A DNA stretch of 64,000 bases, from assembly GCF_900604945.1 (NCBI RefSeq), contig NZ_UWPB01000001.1, forward strand, positions 868,001 to 932,000. The letters run 5' to 3'. Under the pieces are notes generated by a model. It was not told the origin of the DNA. It worked only from the letters and a program-made list of their open reading frames with translations, and searched no databases. The stretch is from Ruminococcus sp. Marseille-P6503. Lineage in GTDB: Bacteria; Bacillota; Clostridia; Oscillospirales; Ruminococcaceae. Every line of letters begins with the position of its first letter. Positions within the stretch are counted from its first letter, which is position 1. The position numbers and the translations under genes were made by a program. Shown here piece by piece: positions 58,977 through 64,000 of this stretch.

Positions 58977-59694
58977 TATAGCAGCTGCATTAATTATTAC
59001 AGCTGTTATTTTTTCCACTTCGTTAACTGCATATGCAAATAGTTCTAGTTCATCAGTTTTGTCAAGCAGTCGCACAAACAATAGCTCTAGTTCTGCTAGT
59101 TATAGATATAGAGCTTACCTTGATAGCGACAGTAGCTCGTATAACGACAGCAGCTCGATGTCAGAAACAACTTCAAAGAACGATAATTCAACAAATTCTA
59201 CAAGTTCGATTGATGAAAACTATGCTTGGGTAATGGAATATTTAAATGAAAACGCTGTTCTTGATGATTCTCAGAACGCCGTTCTTGCAAATCAAGATAT
59301 TATTGATTTTACAACCAAGGGAATGTATACAATTTCAACTAAGAACGGCAATGTTTTTTACTTAATCATTGATAGTAAAACACACGAAGTTTTCTTTCTG
59401 AATAAAGTTGATGATAATGACCTATATGCATTAACCGAAAGTAACGCCATGACAAATAATAATACTGCTACTGTAATTATTAATAGTTCAAGTGAAATTC
59501 AACCCCAAGTTCAAGCTAAATCTCAAGTTAAGTCTAATTATTTGTTCATGATAATTATTTTTGGTGGAGCAATATTAATAGCTATATTTATCATATTAAA
59601 GAGAAAAGGCATTAATTTGCCATTTAGCCGCAAAACACGAGATAGAAGATTTGTTGATGACTCTTTTGATGAGGATGACGACGATGAATACTGA
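58948..59694 (+). CDS. DUF4366 family exported membrane protein
   Basis: 248 residues: a signal peptide, a Ser/Asn-rich stretch (~30-95), a DUF4366 core (DFTTKGMYTISTKNGNVFYL, then FFLNKVDDNDLYAL), a TM helix near the C-terminus (LFMIIIFGGAILIAIFIILK) and an acidic tail DEDDDDEY. It belongs to the conjugation module. Its start overlaps the DUF4315 gene. Confidence 0.85.
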   Translation: MKIKLKMTLNIAAALIITAVIFSTSLTAYANSSSSSVLSSSRTNNSSSSASYRYRAYLDSDSSSYNDSSSMSETTSKNDNSTNSTSSIDENYAWVMEYLNENAVLDDSQNAVLANQDIIDFTTKGMYTISTKNGNVFYLIIDSKTHEVFFLNKVDDNDLYALTESNAMTNNNTATVIINSSSEIQPQVQAKSQVKSNYLFMIIIFGGAILIAIFIILKRKGINLPFSRKTRDRRFVDDSFDEDDDDEY

Positions 59695-59725
59695 TTACTT
59701 ATTCGCCAATGGCGAATAAGTAATC
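59693..59725. repeat. 15-bp-arm palindrome, copy C
   Basis: GATTACTTATTCGCC and GGCGAATAAGTAATC flank AAT with perfect arms. It starts in the DUF4366 stop codon and ends 16 bp before topB. The inner 23 bp equal the palindrome at 37098-37124. Confidence 0.85.
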
Positions 59726-59741
59726 AAATGATGGTGATAGA

Positions 59742-61817
59742 ATGAAAAGACTAGTTATATGCGAAAAAAGAGCAACGGCAACGATAATCGCTGATATAAT
59801 TAATGCCGGAATCAAAAAAAACGGTTATTATGAAGGGTCAGACTATCTGGTTACATGGTGTATAGGCTCACACGCTGTACTTGCCTCACCAGAAAAGTAT
59901 GATAAAAAATATACTGGCAAGTGGAATATGAGAATGCTTCCTATTATGCCAAACGTATGGAAGCTTGAACTTAATGACTTCGGCGCCGGACAGTATGATA
60001 TTATAAAGAAGCTTGTTTACAGCGAGCAAGTCGAATACATAATTTGCGCAACTGATTTTTCGCGTGAAGGCGAATTAATATTCAGACAGCTCTATGCGAC
60101 ACTTGGCAGTGGTAAGCAGGTCAAACGGCTATGGCTTAATTCAATTGAGCCTCAAACGGTAGTGACCGCTTTTCAAAATCTTAACGACCAAGAGGAGTAT
60201 GATAATTTATATATTGCTGGACTTTGCCGTGCAAAACTGGATTGGCTGATCGGAATGAATTGTACAAGACTAATTACAATTCAGAGTGGCGTACTGCACA
60301 ATATTGGAAGGGTTCAAGCTATAGCTTTAAAACTATTAGCAAAGCGTGAGGATGAAATCATATCATTCACCTCAAAAATTGATTATTCTGTTAAGGTTAA
60401 AACGGATAATTTAACTTTGTTTTCTGAGAAATTTAATAATATTGAAGATGCAGAAGCGTTAAAACAGACTATTTTAACCGTTGGTCTGCAAATTTCCGAT
60501 GTAGATAAAAGTATGTTTACAAAAAATCCACCGGAACTTTTTGATCTTGCGAGTTTACAGGCGGTCGCAAATAAATTATATGGATATACGGCTTTGCAAA
60601 CTCAAGATTATGCTCAATCGCTCTATGAATCTCAGCTTATAACCTATCCAAAAACCGATAACAGATATATAAAAAAAGATATGACGGATACTTATAAGCT
60701 TTCATTACAATATGCGGCTGATTTATTGGGCGTATCAAACAGTGATTTTGATATTATGCGTTGCGTTAACGATTTGAATACAGAGCACTCAGCTATCATC
60801 ATCACTCCAACAGCACATCATAAAAATCTCAATGATTTGCCCGGCGGTGAAAAAAATATATTTCTTCTTATAGCCTCACGCATGATTTTAGCTGTTTCTG
60901 ATGTTTTTTCATGTCAGCATATAGATATCAAATTAAACTGTGCAGATAAAGTTTTAACTGCTGAATATGATAATGTATTTGATTATGGTTGGAAGAAAAT
61001 TGAATATAACTTGTTTTCAAAGCTTAGAAATATGAATTACTCTGAATCAAAGCTTAATAGCAAATACCTTAGTTTTGACAATATGCAGATAGGCGATCAT
61101 CTCGATCCTGCAACTGTTGAAATTGTAGAAAATTACTCTGTTCCGCCAAATCATTATACAGATGGAACGTTAATTCAAGCTTTAAAGTATTTAGAATACG
61201 ATAAGCTAAAGGGAAAAGGTATAGGAACCCCTACTACTAGAGCGAATATTATAGAAAAACTTATTAAACAAGGATATGCCGAGCGCATAAACGGCAAAAT
61301 TTTAATTACTGAAAAAGGTATAAATTTAGTATCAATAATACCAGCTCCACTGCTTGACACAGGTCTTGCCGCAGATTGGGAAGTGGATTTACAAAAAATT
61401 GAAAATGGTTTAATGAATGAGGAAACCTTTATGCTGAAAGCTCAGAGTTTTATTCGTAAAATTGTGACTGAAAGCAAACGTGAAAAAACAAGAAATGTAA
61501 AAGAACCTCTCGGAATGTGTCCCAAGTGCGGCGGCAATGTTTATGAAGGAAAAGCGGCTTTTTATTGCAATAACAGTGTTGGTAAAAACAACAACTGTTC
61601 TTTTTTTATAAAAAAGGACGAGAATTTTTTTGTTTGGAAAAAGAAAGCTGTTACAGCAGAACTCGTCAAGGCTTTGCTGAAAACGGGAAAAATCAAAATG
61701 CATAATCTTTACTCTGATAGATCAAACGATTATTATGACGGTATTGTTATAATGGATACCTCAAAGGATTATGTATCGTTTTCAGTAAAAATAATAAAAT
61801 CAGACAGAAAGGGGTGA
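59742..61817 (+). CDS. topB: DNA topoisomerase III (TopB-like)
   Basis: A 691-residue type IA topoisomerase. The TOPRIM segment has VICEKRATATIIADII at the start and DFSREGELIFRQ near 105. The active Tyr is in QLITYPKTDNRY near 305. A C-terminal zinc ribbon is CPKCGGNVYEG...CNN...C (~588). Conjugative elements of the Tn1549 group carry such topoisomerases to handle DNA topology in transfer or replication. GGTGAT precedes the ATG. Confidence 0.93.
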   Translation: MKRLVICEKRATATIIADIINAGIKKNGYYEGSDYLVTWCIGSHAVLASPEKYDKKYTGKWNMRMLPIMPNVWKLELNDFGAGQYDIIKKLVYSEQVEYIICATDFSREGELIFRQLYATLGSGKQVKRLWLNSIEPQTVVTAFQNLNDQEEYDNLYIAGLCRAKLDWLIGMNCTRLITIQSGVLHNIGRVQAIALKLLAKREDEIISFTSKIDYSVKVKTDNLTLFSEKFNNIEDAEALKQTILTVGLQISDVDKSMFTKNPPELFDLASLQAVANKLYGYTALQTQDYAQSLYESQLITYPKTDNRYIKKDMTDTYKLSLQYAADLLGVSNSDFDIMRCVNDLNTEHSAIIITPTAHHKNLNDLPGGEKNIFLLIASRMILAVSDVFSCQHIDIKLNCADKVLTAEYDNVFDYGWKKIEYNLFSKLRNMNYSESKLNSKYLSFDNMQIGDHLDPATVEIVENYSVPPNHYTDGTLIQALKYLEYDKLKGKGIGTPTTRANIIEKLIKQGYAERINGKILITEKGINLVSIIPAPLLDTGLAADWEVDLQKIENGLMNEETFMLKAQSFIRKIVTESKREKTRNVKEPLGMCPKCGGNVYEGKAAFYCNNSVGKNNNCSFFIKKDENFFVWKKKAVTAELVKALLKTGKIKMHNLYSDRSNDYYDGIVIMDTSKDYVSFSVKIIKSDRKG

Positions 61818-61914
61818 TAGTATGAAAAAGTACATTGACAGCAGTTAGAAATATATCGTTAGAATCATATCGACAGTATAAAAAATTTTGAATTACAATA
61901 AGGAGATTTAAATT

Positions 61915-62904
61915 ATGGACATGACAATAAGAATTAATGAGTATACACGAAAAGATTTACTTGCCTATGCATCAGTAAAATTTGACGACAAATTCAGACT
62001 TGATAATATCAGACTTATGCGCGCTCAGGATGGAGGTGTTAAAATTGTTTTACCTGAATTTCAAAAAGGAAATGAAGCAGAAACTCATGAGATATTTCAT
62101 CCTGTAACCCGTGAAGCAAGAGAAAAGCTTGACATTGCATTGCTTACTGCTTATTCTAATGCTATTTCCAAAGGCGAAGTTGAGACAACACTTCCGGATA
62201 ATAGTGGGGATTTTTCTGTAAGTTCCGTGAAAAGTGCTATCTATGAAAAAAATAATATTATCGGTCTTGCTACCATTTATTTTTCTGGTTCGTATGCTCT
62301 TGAAGGTGTAAGAATATGCGAAGGGCAAAATGGTACATTTTTGAATATGCCTCAATTAAAGCATATCGTTAAAGAAAATGGACGTACAGTATACAATCTT
62401 GATGGAACTGCAAAAACTACATACAGTGATATTTTTAAACCGATGTCATCTGACGCATACAATCATATTTATGGTGCCGTAATGCAAAGTTACAATCTGC
62501 AGGTGATGATGTATGAAAATGCTGTAAATATTATGATTGAAGGCACAAACGAAACACGAAAGCTTCCAAATTTCCTTACATCTGATATTTCTACTGAAGA
62601 CCTGATTGCAAGCAACATTGGCGATGGTGTTAATTTTAACACTGAAAAAGGAATGTTTTCAATGTCTGAGCAGCAATATAAAGCTATTCGCAATGTTATA
62701 CTCACTGAAAACTATCATTTTGTTGCGCAGGAAAAGGCTAAAACCGCAAAATCCGTTGAAAATGCCGAAAAGAGTCAAAAATCTACGCGCAAATCCACTC
62801 GCAAAGACATTGCGGATAAGAAAAAACAGGTAGAGCGTAATAAACAGCAGAATGCTGAAATTAACAAAACAAAAGAAAAAAATCAAAGTAAAGAAGCACG
62901 ATAA
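61915..62904 (+). CDS. Tandem SpoVG-domain protein
   Basis: 329 residues with two SpoVG-like units. Unit 1 (~15-85) has FDDKFRLDNIRLMRAQDGG and HPVTREAREKLD. Unit 2 (~115-205) has YFSGSYALEGVRICEGQNGT, then FLNMPQL and DIFKPMSSDAY. SpoVG proteins bind nucleic acids and regulate genes. A Lys/Arg-rich tail (~275-329) adds basic charge. AAGGAGA precedes the ATG. Between topB and this gene is an 8-residue frame (61822-61848) of doubtful meaning. Confidence 0.8.
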   Translation: MDMTIRINEYTRKDLLAYASVKFDDKFRLDNIRLMRAQDGGVKIVLPEFQKGNEAETHEIFHPVTREAREKLDIALLTAYSNAISKGEVETTLPDNSGDFSVSSVKSAIYEKNNIIGLATIYFSGSYALEGVRICEGQNGTFLNMPQLKHIVKENGRTVYNLDGTAKTTYSDIFKPMSSDAYNHIYGAVMQSYNLQVMMYENAVNIMIEGTNETRKLPNFLTSDISTEDLIASNIGDGVNFNTEKGMFSMSEQQYKAIRNVILTENYHFVAQEKAKTAKSVENAEKSQKSTRKSTRKDIADKKKQVERNKQQNAEINKTKEKNQSKEAR

Positions 62905-62918
62905 GGGGGAACTGTTTT

Positions 62919-64000
62919 ATGCCTACGAATCAGGAAATAATAAATAGACTTAATGCTGATATTAAGAAAAGTCTTAATCAATCGCCGGAAGTAGTTGAGG
63001 AAAACGTTCCTCTCGTTGAGCAATCAGACGAGATTATTATGGAAACAGAAAAAGATCAAAAGATGCAACCTGATACTCGTCCAAGCTCAAACAAAGATCA
63101 GACACAGGAGGAAAAACTTCCTTACAGCAACGAACGAACTGAAAAGGTCGAAGTAATGCAGAATATGCTTCCTGGATTTAATGCATATGCAAATTATATT
63201 GAGGGTCAGATTGCAAAGCAGCAGGATAAGCTTAATACCATCAACGTTAAAATCGGACGTGCTCAGGATAAACTTGAAAAATTACAGAACAAGCTTGACA
63301 GTAGCCGCTATAGATCAGAATTTTTCAAGTATATTAGAAATGCAAATACTTTACCGGCAGTAAACGGCATACTCAATGCTCTTATCAAAAACGAAGAAAG
63401 AAAAATTTCACCTCTCTCAGAAAAAATAGCTGCCAAAAAGGCACAAATAACTGATCTTCAAAAAAAAGCTGATAATCGTCAGAAAAAAATAGATAAGAAA
63501 ATTTTTAAGCTTAATTCAGTTAAAGCTATATCTGATTTTATAAAAAATTTCGCTAACAGAAATACAGAAGAAAGGCGAGCTGCGTATATGGAGTGCCTCA
63601 AGGCTCTTAACAAAGCAAGTCTTGATAAAAATCAGAGTAAACTTAGTAGTTTGAATAACAAAATAGCAACATACAACAAACAGCTTAGTGATGATACCCT
63701 TACTAATGTTGAAAAGCTTAAAATAAAGAGAAAGCTTGATAAATGTACCGTAAAGGCGCAGACTATCAGTTTTCGTATTGAAAATTTTGCTGATGAAAAA
63801 TTAGATAAAGCAATAAAAAATACAATACGTTCTGCTGAGTTCACAGATAAAGCTATCGACGAGGCTATTGATAAAACATTTGAAACGGTTGCCGACATTG
63901 AGGCAGATAAGGTCGATTCAATAGCTGACACTTTAAATGAACTTAATATTGAAAACCTTCAAAAATATGCCGATGAATCGATAGAAAAGCTCAACAGTAT
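62919..64000 (+). CDS. Large coiled-coil protein of the conjugation module (partial)
   Basis: The frame starts MPTNQEIINRLNADIKKSLN after AAGGGGGAAC and runs open to the window edge (360 codons). It is Lys/Asn/Glu-rich, with long heptad stretches (QQDKLNTINVKIGRAQDKLE) and helical repeats near the end. No enzyme motif appears in the visible part. It may be the N-terminal part of a large element protein; only the continuation can tell. Confidence 0.65.
   Translation, partial: MPTNQEIINRLNADIKKSLNQSPEVVEENVPLVEQSDEIIMETEKDQKMQPDTRPSSNKDQTQEEKLPYSNERTEKVEVMQNMLPGFNAYANYIEGQIAKQQDKLNTINVKIGRAQDKLEKLQNKLDSSRYRSEFFKYIRNANTLPAVNGILNALIKNEERKISPLSEKIAAKKAQITDLQKKADNRQKKIDKKIFKLNSVKAISDFIKNFANRNTEERRAAYMECLKALNKASLDKNQSKLSSLNNKIATYNKQLSDDTLTNVEKLKIKRKLDKCTVKAQTISFRIENFADEKLDKAIKNTIRSAEFTDKAIDEAIDKTFETVADIEADKVDSIADTLNELNIENLQKYADESIEKLNS

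Overview
The window looks like a Gram-positive, spore-forming-lineage gut Clostridia genome, probably Oscillospiraceae/Ruminococcus. The evidence is the conserved order yqfD(end)-phoH-ybeY-dgkA-era-yqzL-recO-mutS2, strong AGGAGG ribosome sites with frequent GTG/TTG starts, AgrD and double-glycine peptides, NPNTG/PPATG wall anchors and Tn1549-type conjugation genes. The species call is inference; the gene families are read from the translations.

Region 1 (1-10 kb) is ordinary chromosome: the era/recO operon, mutS2 with its terminator, a Xer-type recombinase and a membrane EAL protein with a degenerate GGDEF domain. Region 2 (10.1-14.4 kb) is an AT-rich accessory block on the minus strand: a NUDIX hydrolase, a GHMP protein resembling beta-RFAP synthase, and a large unknown-domain/nucleoside-phosphorylase fusion that appears to start at an ATA codon. 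A small XRE regulator and the tail of a broken serine recombinase follow.

Region 3 (14.4-35.4 kb) is bounded by two identical-length (1246 bp) IS3-family copies in the same orientation, which sit inside a broken third copy in the opposite orientation. Between them lies 17.4 kb that looks like a mobilizable replicon joined to the chromosome by IS recombination. It carries (a) an Agr quorum-sensing and bacteriocin cluster: agrA-agrC-agrB-agrD, three intact double-glycine precursors, decayed precursor remnants, several tiny two-helix candidate immunity proteins, an S2P protease, a C39 peptidase-ABC exporter and an HlyD adaptor. LytTR-type direct repeats (21-bp period) lie before four units, three of them exactly 32 nt upstream of a -10 hexamer. 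It also carries (b) two copies of a FIVAR wall-protein 3' end, one frameshifted, flanking the cluster; and (c) mobC, a relaxase and an oriT-like region.

Region 4 (35.7-64 kb) is the integrase end of a Tn1549-like integrative conjugative element. It is inserted at the 3' end of tRNA-Asn: a 23-bp tRNA tail and the tRNA-type terminator mark the junction beside a tyrosine integrase. Rightward come cargo genes (a Thr-rich lipoprotein, a type I toxin-antitoxin-like locus, a thioester/Cna-B adhesin, an orphan C5 methyltransferase), then AbrB, SSB, a RepA-like initiator with nine in-frame 24-bp repeats, PcfB, VirD4, Maff2, VirB6, PrgI-VirB4, a CD1107-like wall-spanning protein, DUF4315, DUF4366, topoisomerase III, a tandem SpoVG protein and an unfinished coiled-coil protein. 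The relaxase of this element is not in the window.

The likeliest under-described biology is the Agr-controlled bacteriocin cluster with its conserved promoter and leader-hairpin architecture, followed by the NUDIX/GHMP/phosphorylase trio.
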